From assembly GCA_964471825.1 (NCBI GenBank), contig CAYYKD010000009.1, positions 1-64,000 of the forward strand: a stretch of 64,000 nt of DNA, read 5' to 3'. Shown in pieces: positions 18,496-27,304 of this stretch. A model generated the notes under the pieces. It was not told the origin of the DNA. It worked only from the letters and a program-made list of their open reading frames with translations, and did not search any database. Position 1 is the first letter of the stretch. Every line of letters starts with the position of its first letter. Source of the stretch: CAYYKD01 sp964471825. Its GTDB lineage: Bacteria; Spirochaetota; GWE2-31-10; CAYYKD01. The translations under genes were made by a program, and so were the position numbers.

Positions 18496-19411
18496 AAATT
18501 CCTCCTAACCAATCTCCGACCATAGTAATAACACTGTATCCGGAAATAACAGTATTATTCTTATCTATTTTTACCATAACAACACCACCTCTTTTTGAAC
18601 ATTGATAACATTTGAGTGTATTTTTGGATAACTTTCTGCTCCAATAAACAGATAGCACCGTATGTGCTGATCCGGTAACTGGATCCTCACTTATACCGCA
18701 CCATGGAGCAAAAAATCTTGAGTAACAATCATAAACATCTGAAGTACTCAGCGATTCTTTATTAATATTATAATCATCTATTGGTTTATTTATCCTATCA
18801 CCTTTTGCAGTCACAATCAAACCATCCGGTGGATTGGTCAGTTCAAGAAGGGCAAGCTTAGTTGAAATATTTAACGACTCCAGATAATCACAATCATTCA
18901 ACTCGATTAGTAGATATCCGGTTAGTTCCCCGTATCCCATTTCGACAACTCTGCTAATATCAAACAACGATAATATCTGTTTATAATCTGAATTTTTATC
19001 AGGCTCATTGATATTAACAATAACATCACTTCGAAATGTTATGGCAATCTGCCCGGATACTCTTGTAGCACTTAAAACTCCAGATAAAGAATCAAAATTG
19101 ATTATTGCATTATCGTTCTCAATAATGTCAAAAAGGACTTTTGCAGTTGCTAATGTTGCATGTCCGCAAGCATTAACCTCAGTTGTTGGGGTAAACCATC
19201 TTAATTTAAAAAGAGATGCCTTTTTTATATCAGTGTTATCTATTGGATAGGCAAAAGCTGTTTCAGATAGATTCATCTCAAATGCTGCATCCTGCATAAA
19301 TTTACTTGAAAGCGGCTTTTCTGTTATCATTACACCGGCAGGATTCCCCTTGTATGGCACATCAGTAAATGCATCTACTCTATAAATCTTCAATCCACTC
19401 ATATTTTGCAT
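18488..19411 (-). CDS. PhzF-family isomerase/epimerase-like protein
   Basis: A 307-residue member of the PhzF family with the diaminopimelate-epimerase fold. The start shows YRVDAFTDVPYKGNPAGV, then MNLSETAFAYP with the conserved catalytic Glu, LRWFTPTTEVNACGHATLA, and GISEDPVTGSAHTVL. PhzF acts in phenazine synthesis, but most relatives are of unknown function and no phenazine genes are present. GGAG stands eight bases before the first ATG. It lies three bases downstream of yjbQ and overlaps the nitroreductase gene. Confidence 0.9.
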   Translation of the reverse strand: MQNMSGLKIYRVDAFTDVPYKGNPAGVMITEKPLSSKFMQDAAFEMNLSETAFAYPIDNTDIKKASLFKLRWFTPTTEVNACGHATLATAKVLFDIIENDNAIINFDSLSGVLSATRVSGQIAITFRSDVIVNINEPDKNSDYKQILSLFDISRVVEMGYGELTGYLLIELNDCDYLESLNISTKLALLELTNPPDGLIVTAKGDRINKPIDDYNINKESLSTSDVYDCYSRFFAPWCGISEDPVTGSAHTVLSVYWSRKLSKNTLKCYQCSKRGGVVMVKIDKNNTVISGYSVITMVGDWLGGIYE

Positions 19412-19414
19412 AAG

Positions 19415-19847
19415 CTATTCTCCAATGATCTTAATCAATACCCGCTTATTCCTTCTACCGTCAAATTCNNNNNNNNNNAAATTCGCCATAAAAAATCTGC
19501 TCCCATGGTCCAAGATCGAGCTTGCCATCTGTAACTGCAACAACAACCTCTCTTCCCATGATCGTCCGTTTAAGATGTGCATCTCCATTATCCTCATATC
19601 CATTATGTGCATACTGAGAATACGGTTTTTCAGGTGCCAACTTCTCAAGCCATTTCTCAAAGTCCATATGTAAACCGGACTCATCATCATTGATAAACAC
19701 ACTTGCAGTTATGTGCATTGCATTTACAAGACATAACCCCTCTTGAATCCCGGAAAGAGCAAGCTCCTTAACTATGTCCTGTGTAATATTCTTAAAACCG
19801 CGTCTTTCTGTAATATTAAACCAGAGTTCCTGTCTATAGGTTTTCAT
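19415..19847 (-). CDS. YjbQ/UPF0047 family protein (interrupted by a spurious gap)
   Basis: A small protein of the YjbQ (UPF0047) family; some members have weak thiamine-phosphate synthase activity, but the true role is unsettled. The family His-rich segment is present (MHITASVFINDDE), as are CLVNAMHITAS and TDGKLDLGPWEQIFY. Ten N interrupt codon 124. The minus-strand flanks end in GAATTT and begin with GAATTT; joining them through this six-base overlap gives the seamless ending YGEFDGRRNKRVLIKIIGE, so nothing appears to be missing. GAGGAA precedes the ATG. It heads a leftward set with phzF and the nitroreductase. Confidence 0.85.
19469..19478. other. Assembly gap (10 N), probably of zero true length
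   Basis: The flanking contig ends share GAATTT (minus strand), and merging them restores the yjbQ reading frame. Confidence 0.85.
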
Positions 19848-19907
19848 ATAGTATTCCTCAATTAATTTATCAATTTTCTAATTCATCGTTTTTTATTTAT
19901 CGTTTTT

Positions 19908-22900
19908 TTATTTATTAAATGTCTCCATAAACGAATTCAGCACTTTTGATATTATTCCACCTTTAGTCTTAAGGTCTACATCAGCCCCTGTTTTTATAAA
20001 TATCGAATCCGGTTTTTCAGGCTTCAATAAAACTAATCCTTTTGATGAGTTTATATAATTCATGAGTTTAATTACATTTAAATCCTTTATCATGTTAAAT
20101 TTAATCTCAACCATTCCACCCCGCTCTACAACCTCAACAGCGTTTATCCTCTTACAGACCACTCGCACCTCAGAAAGATAAAACAATGATTGAACCTCAT
20201 CAGGAATATCACCATATCTATCTATTAGAGTCCTCTTTATCTCTTCAATCTCCTCAATATGTGTAACCCCTGCAATCCGCTTATAGAAATCAATCTTGGT
20301 TTTTTGATCAGGTATATAATCATCAGGGATAAATCCATTATAGGTCATATCTATGTAAACCTCTTTGTCATTATCAATCATCCCTTCCTCACCCTCTGCT
20401 TTAGCAATCTCATTCACCGCATCTTTTAACAACTTACAATAAAGATGAAATCCAACGGCAAGAATATTTCCGCTCTGCTCTGGCCCAAAAAGATTGCCGG
20501 CACCTCTAATCTCAAGGTCTTTCATTGCAACCTTAAATCCACTCCCAAGATCAGTATACTCCGATATAACTCGAAGTCTTTTCATCGCAACCTCTGTAAG
20601 TGCAATATCTTCACTAAAAAACAGATAGGCATATCCCTTTTTATCAGAACGGCCGACCCTACCTCGCAGCTGATAGAGTGATGCAAGTCCAAACCTATCA
20701 GCTCTATCTATGATAATTGTATTAGCTCTGGAAATATCAATACCGGATTCTATAATTGTTGTTGTTAGAAGCATATCAAATTTATGATTTATAAAATCGT
20801 GAATTACAACCTCAAGTTCATCTTCATCCATCTGACCATGAGCAACTTCAATTCTCACGCCGGGCAACAATTTTTCAAGATGCTTCTTCATCGTATAGAT
20901 TGTACTAACTCTGTTATAGAGAAAAAACACCTGTCCATCTCGTTTAAGCTCTCTTGTAACAGCATCAACGATCACATCTTCATTATAATCCATAACAAAT
21001 GTTTCAATCGGTAATCTCTCTTTCGGCGGTGTATTTATTACAGACATATCCCTTATTTTAGCCAGAGACATATGAAGTGTCCGGGGAATTGGAGTTGCAG
21101 TCATAGAAAGACAATCAAGACTCATTCTAAACTTCTTTATCCTCTCCTTATGCTTGACACCAAACTTATGCTCCTCATCAATAATCAGAAGGCCTAGATT
21201 TTTATATTTTACATCTGTTGATAACAGTCTATGCGTACCAACAATAATATCGATCTCACCGGCAGAAATCTTAGATACAATCGAGGTCTGTTCTTTTTCA
21301 TCCCTAAATCTTGATAACATTTCAACCTTTATCGGATATTTCTTCATCCGTTCAGCTATATTCTCATAATGCTGTTCTGCAAGAATTGTAGTAGGAACTA
21401 AGATCGCTACCTGTTTCCCGGACATTACAGCTTTAAATGCTGCTCTAATTGCCACCTCTGTTTTTCCAAACCCGACATCTCCACAAATCAATCTATCCAT
21501 CGGCCTAGGCGACTCCATATCCCGTTTTACTTCCTCAATTGAGAGAAGTTGATCATCTGTTTCCTCATATGGAAATGCAGCCTCAAATTCTCTCTGCCAA
21601 GGCGTATCTGCAGCATAGGCAAACCCTTTTTGCTGCAATCTATATGAATATATTTTCACAAGCTCCTTAGCAAGCTCCTCTATAGACTTTTTTACTTTTG
21701 ATTTTGTAGATGACCACCCCTTTCCGCCAAGTTTATCAGGTTTAGGTGAACCGATCCCGCTCGAGATAAATTTCTGTATAAAATTTAGCTGTTCTATAGG
21801 GACAAACAATTTCTCATCATCAGCATAGAGTACCTTTAGATAATCCTTCTCAACACCTAAACTTTTGAGCCGTTCAATTCCTTGAAATAATCCGACCCCA
21901 TGGTGTATGTGAACAACATAATCACCGGGACTTAGATCAATAAAACTATCAATCTGTTCAGTCCTTTTTGTATAGAAATGTTGACTGATCTTTCGTTTAC
22001 CAAATAGTTCATAATCATTTAGTAAAAATATTTTTTCAGAATCAGAAATAAAACCATAGGCAANNNNNNNNNNCAAGTGACAATGGATAAATGCTTAGTC
22101 CTCTCGATTTATACTCAAATCGATCATCAACAGGTTCAAAACTTGAAAATAACGAAGAAAGACGATCCGCCTGGACTTGACTACCACCAAAGAGAATTAT
22201 CTTATAATCTCGACTTAAGAAATCATCGATATCTCGTCTAAAAAACTCTAGGTTACCCAAATATACAGGAATTCCTTTAAAACCAAAGTCTATTGCATCT
22301 TCTCTATCACTGTTAATTGAGTCAATCCTCATAAGTGTCTTTGAATAAGAGGATAGTTCACTAAAATCAAAAAGTATATCCTCTTTTTGAAATTTCGGTA
22401 TTTCCTTATTAAATGGAAGATGATAGTTTTCTTCATACTCATCAAATAGTTTTTTAAAGTTCCTGCAAGTGAGTGTGTTTTCATTGACAATTATTACCTG
22501 GTCTAAAAAATGATCGATTAGTGAAAATCTTTCATAAAATAGTGATATGTAAAAGCTCTCACCATCAAACTGCTTATAGTTAGATATATCCTCGATCATC
22601 CGGCTTCTATTTTCTACTGATCCGCCAATCCTGTCTATGTATAATTTTGCCCGTTTAATTTGTTCATCACCGTAAAGAATCTCTTTATATGGAGGGATAA
22701 CTACTCCGCTCAAAGATTCTGTACTTTTCTGTGTCTCAGGATCAAAGTGTTTAATAGTTTCGATAATATCGTCAAATAAATCAATTCTCACAGGTCTTTT
22801 GTGAGGTGAATAATATATATCAATTATACTCCCTCTTACAGAATATTCTCCTGCCTGACTTACTGTTTGCTCTCTAGAATAGCCTGATTGATTAAGCAGC

Positions 22901-23367
22901 ATTTTTAACTTCTCAATATTTATCTGCTCATCAACATTTATATCTATAAAGAAAGGGGACACCGCAAACAATGGGGTAATCTGTTCAGCCGCAGCTGCAA
23001 CCGAACAACAGATTATTAACTTATCATTTGATGCAAGTCTTCTAAAGACATCAATTCGTCTCGATGAAATTTCCTCATTCACAACAGCCTTGTGATATGG
23101 TGAAATGGATACAGATGGAAAAAAATGTGCCTCTTCACATCCAAAATTTATCAGATCTTCATAAAATGCTCTTGCATCATTTTCATTTGGTACAATAAAA
23201 AGAATTGACTTATTAAGTTTGGCAAATAATGAACTTGCTAACAATCCAGCGGTACTACCTTGAAGACCTTTGATATGTAACTCATTATTATTATCTAATA
23301 AACTTAATACAGTTGAAAACTCTTTTTTATTCTCAATAAATTGATTTATATTATTTTTGAAACTCAT
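19908..23367 (-). CDS. mfd: Transcription-repair coupling factor Mfd (interrupted by a spurious gap)
   Basis: An ATP-driven DNA translocase that pushes stalled RNA polymerase off lesions and recruits UvrA. The N-terminal part (before the gap) is the UvrB-like module with SAGLLASSLFAKL. After the gap come the RNA-polymerase-interaction domain (DLSPGDYVVHIHHGVG), helicase motifs GDVGFGKTEVA (Walker A) and IIDEEHKFGVKHKE (DEEH), the RGRVGRSDKKGYAYL motif and the C-terminal TRCF domain. About 1150 residues in total matches the family. Ten N at 22064-22073 split the frame, but joining the ends through a shared TTG (minus strand) yields the continuous PLSLAYGFISDSEK. AAGG precedes the ATG; it is divergent from the gene at 23406. 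Confidence 0.95.
22064..22073. other. Assembly gap (10 N), probably of zero true length
   Basis: Three bases (TTG on the minus strand) are shared by both flanks; merging removes 13 bases and restores the mfd frame. A three-base match alone would be weak, but the protein continuity supports it. Confidence 0.75.
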
Positions 23368-23405
23368 TTACTTAACCTTAAAAAAAAAAATCCGATAATA
23401 AATAT

Positions 23406-24504
23406 ATGAAAAACCATAACTTATTACTTATTACTTTTTCCATTATTTTTTTATTAAACCGCAGTTTATTTGCGACTGCATCCACTTCAAACGCCTTAAC
23501 TGTAGTCATTGCACACACTAATCCTAGAATATACTATCAAGGAGATGAAATCTTTATTGATATTAAAATTACAAACAACACAAGAAATGAGATTATTTCA
23601 CTTATATCACAGGATAAAAAATACAGTTTTGATTTTAAACTTATAACATTAAACAATAAAAGTATCTCATACAGCAATGATTATATCATTTCTTTTCATA
23701 GAGTGCAACCTGTATTTAATTCAGAATTAAGACTTGGGGCGAAAGAAAGTTACACCATTACTATAAAACTTAACGACTATTTTAATATGGATGTAACCGG
23801 ACAATTCTATCTTAGTGCGGTCTACTACCCTGAGCTTAAAAGAAATCTACAAGAGAAAAATAGTAGTATTATAAATCCGTCTATTATAGATACATTTGTC
23901 TCAAAATCAAAAGAATATGATGAATTTGTTGAAAATGGAAAAAATAAATTAAATATTCNNNNNNNNNNATCTACAAGAGAAAAATAGTAGTATTATAAAT
24001 TCTTCAGAAATACCATTAAATATTAGACCTAGGGGTTTTCAGGAAGATTTTGTTGTATCCTCTAAATCACTTGAACAAGAAAAGATGCTGGTAGCTGAAA
24101 AAAAGTCTCCACCCGAAGTTATTCAATACACCCTTGATGCTAGAATGAAAATGGAATGGGAAAAGTTTTTTTTGTACATTGACATTGAAGAATTAATTAA
24201 AACCAATTACATATTTAAAGACAGATTCATGAAAAGTGACTCCGAGGTAAAAATTGAGATACTAAAACAATACAAAGAATATCTAAAAAAGAATACAGTT
24301 GATGATATAAGTTTTCTTCCGCATCACTACAAAATTGCAAGAGCTGACTACTCACCAATTGAAGGAAAAGGTAAAGTAGATGTAATTGTATATTTCAAAC
24401 ATCTTGAGTTTACAGAACAAGTATTTTACACATACTTTCTTCATAAAAAAGGGGACCGCTGGTTAATTCGAAGTTATGAAACAATGAATATGGTCGTTAA
24501 GTGA
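23406..24504 (+). CDS. Secreted protein of unknown function with internal duplication or misassembly at a gap
   Basis: An N-terminal signal peptide (about 24 residues, ending near LFATAST) is followed by a beta-rich domain: VVIAHTNPRIYYQGDEIFI is the start of an immunoglobulin-like or proteinase-inhibitor-like fold that ends near SAVYYPELKRN. The C-terminal part, read in another frame after ten N, is alpha-beta (VIQYTLDARMKMEWEKFF) and ends KGDRWLIRSYETMNMVVK, like an NTF2-type tail. The first 32 bases after the gap exactly repeat bases 23845-23876. Collapsing the repeat gives one continuous protein, so the 82 bases in between may be an assembly side branch. No Shine-Dalgarno sequence is visible, and GATAAT lies six bases before the ATG. 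Confidence 0.7.
23959..23968. other. Assembly gap (10 N) at a 32-bp repeat
   Basis: Bases 23969-24000 are identical to 23845-23876. The assembler probably broke here because of this repeat. Confidence 0.9.
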
Positions 24505-24523
24505 CCTAATTAGTCTAAAGATA

Positions 24524-24552
24524 TTGACTTTAAAATAGTTTTCTAATATATT
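24524..24552 (+). promoter_or_regulatory. Promoter of thiN, probably giving a leaderless mRNA
   Basis: TTGACT (24524-24529) and TATATT (24547-24552) are 17 bases apart. The expected transcription start falls on or beside the ATG at 24559, and no Shine-Dalgarno sequence exists. The 54-base spacer is too short for a TPP riboswitch. Confidence 0.6.
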
Positions 24553-24558
24553 AGTATA

Positions 24559-25200
24559 ATGAATATTAAACGATTAATAATAGTGGCAGGCGGAGAGTTT
24601 ATTACCCCGGAATCATTTTTTAGTAACTATCAAGAAACTGATATAGTGATTGCTGCGGATTCCGGATATAATTTTTTATCCAAGATTGATGTGATACCAA
24701 ACATACTAATTGGTGATCTTGATAGTGTCAATGAACCGTTAGATAAAATTCCACAACAAATAGAAATTATAGCTTACAGCAAAGACAAAGACCTTAGCGA
24801 TCTGGAATTAGCAATTCAATATGCGATAAAAAATGAATACACAGAGTTGATAATCCTGGGAGCTATAGGCACATATATTGACCATTCATTTTCAAATATT
24901 TTATTATTAACAAAATATTCAGAAAATAATATAACTATTAGACTAGTTACACCAAATTCAATTATTGTTCCTTTTAGAGATGCTCTTATTTTAAATGGTT
25001 TTAATGGACAAAGATTTTCTTTTTTTCCTTTAGAACCAATTAATGATGTTGTAATTACAGGTGCAGACTATCACTTTAAAACCAAAAGTGTATCAATTCT
25101 TCAGTTTAGCCTGAGCAATAGGATAAATAATGATACTTTTTCTATAAAATCTTCAGGAGGAAAAGGTTTTGTTGTTATATTCTCAAAAACCATATATTAA
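24559..25200 (+). CDS. thiN: Thiamine pyrophosphokinase
   Basis: Transfers pyrophosphate from ATP to thiamine to make thiamine diphosphate. The 213-residue protein shows the family signatures: VIAADSGYNFL, IPNILIGDLDSV (Asp pair for metal), SKDKDLSDLELA (usually KDxTD) and LGAIGTYIDHSFSN (usually GxxGGRxDH; here the Gly-Arg is changed to Thr-Tyr). The C-terminal thiamine-binding strand region keeps SSGGKGFVVI. It is followed two bases later by a small membrane protein gene on the same transcript. Confidence 0.9.
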   Translation: MNIKRLIIVAGGEFITPESFFSNYQETDIVIAADSGYNFLSKIDVIPNILIGDLDSVNEPLDKIPQQIEIIAYSKDKDLSDLELAIQYAIKNEYTELIILGAIGTYIDHSFSNILLLTKYSENNITIRLVTPNSIIVPFRDALILNGFNGQRFSFFPLEPINDVVITGADYHFKTKSVSILQFSLSNRINNDTFSIKSSGGKGFVVIFSKTIY

Positions 25201-25202
25201 AA

Positions 25203-25544
25203 ATGCATTTTTCAAAAAAATTACTTGTTTATTTAAATAAAAACAAGCGACTTATTATATATAGTTTATTTAAAATTTCTATCGGCATTACTTTCTGGGT
25301 TATGTTACTCATAATTGTTGGTAATTACCAAAAATGGACGCTTCCTAATACAATCATGATTTTAAAATGGCAACTATATATCAATTCAATATCAATTTTT
25401 TCTATGATTCTTAGTTTGCTTTTCCCGATTAAAATAATCAACATTACAAAAAGAATAATGCGATTATTTACATACATACTTTCATTACTTCTTATAGTAT
25501 TAACAAGTGTAATCGCTATTGTAAGCTTAGCAGTTTCAGTATAA
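25203..25544 (+). CDS. Small three-helix membrane protein
   Basis: A 113-residue, very hydrophobic protein with three predicted membrane segments (about residues 20-40, 56-74 and 83-110) and a basic N terminus. No family is recognised. It begins two bases after thiN and is probably co-translated. Thiamine import or membrane anchoring would be guesses. It is convergent with the P83/100 gene. Confidence 0.65.
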   Translation: MHFSKKLLVYLNKNKRLIIYSLFKISIGITFWVMLLIIVGNYQKWTLPNTIMILKWQLYINSISIFSMILSLLFPIKIINITKRIMRLFTYILSLLLIVLTSVIAIVSLAVSV

Positions 25545-25579
25545 ACTCAATTATATTTTGATGACAATAACAAACTTAT

Positions 25580-27241
25580 CTATCTTAAAATTTCACCGGT
25601 TAGTTTAAGATCATTTATAGAGAATACTACAATCCCCCTTGAAGGATTAGTAACAAAAATACTATCATTATAGAATGTTAGATGCGAGTCCTCCTGTATC
25701 GGATCACTACTTCTTGCAATCATCTTTAAGTTTAAATCAAACTTAGCCAGGTAGCTTTGATTGGCAATTCTTGCTATTGCAAAAATCTCTGTACTTCTAA
25801 CCTCTATGAAACTCCGCCAAAAAATGCTATCTGTTCCTTTAATTTTCAGTTCTAGTGTATCACGATCTAGTAGTGCTAAAATATGTGGACTATTATGCCC
25901 TTTTTCATGCGATATAACAAGAACCCCCTCTGAAAAAACATCAAACTTCCTCCCGCAAATTTCTTTAAATGAGGACTGTAATATAATTTTTTTGTTATCA
26001 GGATCAATAAGAAAAAGTTCATTATTGTAATGTCCCCCTTCCAACCACTCTTTAGCTTTTAAGTAATATATCTTATTATTAAAAACCTCTTTATTGGCCA
26101 TCCCCTGTTTCAACTGATCTTCCCTTTTATCTAATTCCTTCTCTTTCTGTTTAAGTTCCTCTTCTTTTTGTGCGACAATATCATTCTTAGTAGAATCCCC
26201 ACCTTTATTTAACTCTGATTCATCTTTTTTAATATCTTCCTTCTCTTTAACAATAAGTTCTTCTTTTTTTTCCAAGTCAACCTTTGCTTTTTCAAGTTCT
26301 TTAAGTTCCTCATCAGACTTATCAATTTTTTCGTTTAGCTCTTTATTTTTTTCATCCACAATCTCAAGTTTGTCATCGATCTTTTTTTTATTTTCAATAT
26401 CTCCACTACTCTCAATTTCCTTCTTTTGATTTTCAAGAATCTCCTTTTCTTTTTCTAATTCTTTTTTATCTTCTTCTAAAATAGTTTTTGTGAGTTCAAT
26501 TTTTTCTTTTTTTTCTTCTAGAATGTTCTTTTCTTCTTTTATCTCATTCTCTTTTAACTTCACAATCTCTTTTCTATCATCAAGCCCCTTATCATCCCTG
26601 TTTTTTAACTGCTCAACTATCTTCTCATTGCCAACCTCTTCAATAGCAGGTTTTTTATCTCCGTCATCTTTTATAATTGATTTAGAAATCAATGGAATAA
26701 TTATTTTAGTCTGCCCGGGCCAATCTTTGTAATCAATAGAAATTCCCGCATTATTAATTGAAATTTCTTTTAAAACCACATCTTTATAGATCTTAGACAG
26801 ATACTCAACATTGCCTCGATAGAATGCATTGTAATAGGTAATAAATGTTGCAATTGTGTAGGCATTGCTAAATTTGTATCCATATACTTCTACTAGATAT
26901 TGTGCAATTATCAATCTGACATTCTTCACATGATCAATCTTTGCATCTCGGTCAATTGAAATAATATCTGCATCAAGTCCCTCATTACTTGTATTGTCAA
27001 TACATCGAATAACTGAATACTTTGCGTGATATCTGAAAAGTTCATTGTCTTTTTTATAACCGGCAAGTCTCTTTCCTATAGCTCTTATTTCAATTATGGA
27101 TTGATTTACACCGTATTTTCCGGAGTAATTAATGAAATTTATATTATTTACGCTTTTTAACTCTTGTTCATCAACAGTTAATGAGTATATAGAAAAACTA
27201 ATCAGCATAAAAACCGATAATATTATCATCTTAACATTCAT
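25580..27241 (-). CDS. P83/100 family protein
   Basis: A spirochaete-specific family first known as the Borrelia p83/100 antigen. A signal peptide (about 20 residues) is followed by the conserved N-terminal domain with RLIIAQYLVEVYGY, ATFITYYNAFYRG and DYKDWPGQTKIIIPL. Residues about 205-385 are a Lys/Glu-rich, almost uninterrupted coiled coil. The C-terminal domain is beta-rich with FDVFSEGVLVISHEKG, propeller-like in feel. The molecular function is unknown; a periplasmic or outer-envelope position follows from the signal peptide. It is the last gene of the leftward block after metH and marks the lineage well. Confidence 0.88.
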   Translation of the reverse strand: MNVKMIILSVFMLISFSIYSLTVDEQELKSVNNINFINYSGKYGVNQSIIEIRAIGKRLAGYKKDNELFRYHAKYSVIRCIDNTSNEGLDADIISIDRDAKIDHVKNVRLIIAQYLVEVYGYKFSNAYTIATFITYYNAFYRGNVEYLSKIYKDVVLKEISINNAGISIDYKDWPGQTKIIIPLISKSIIKDDGDKKPAIEEVGNEKIVEQLKNRDDKGLDDRKEIVKLKENEIKEEKNILEEKKEKIELTKTILEEDKKELEKEKEILENQKKEIESSGDIENKKKIDDKLEIVDEKNKELNEKIDKSDEELKELEKAKVDLEKKEELIVKEKEDIKKDESELNKGGDSTKNDIVAQKEEELKQKEKELDKREDQLKQGMANKEVFNNKIYYLKAKEWLEGGHYNNELFLIDPDNKKIILQSSFKEICGRKFDVFSEGVLVISHEKGHNSPHILALLDRDTLELKIKGTDSIFWRSFIEVRSTEIFAIARIANQSYLAKFDLNLKMIARSSDPIQEDSHLTFYNDSIFVTNPSRGIVVFSINDLKLTGEILR

Positions 27242-27304
27242 AAATTAACTCCGAAACACTGTTTTATCTATGATTTTCGACAATCTAGATCTTTAAATCA
27301 AACT

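Noticed and set aside
23406..24504. Two separate genes split by the gap at 23959
   Set aside because: Both sides continue the same protein phase through the repeated peptide, and the right part has no start of its own with a ribosome site.
24505..24558. TPP riboswitch before thiN
   Set aside because: Only 54 bases are available and no THI-box-like sequence is present; a promoter fills the space.
26490..26732. A Ser/Phe-rich plus-strand ORF over the P83/100 coiled coil
   Set aside because: Its composition is the mirror of Lys/Glu codons on the other strand.
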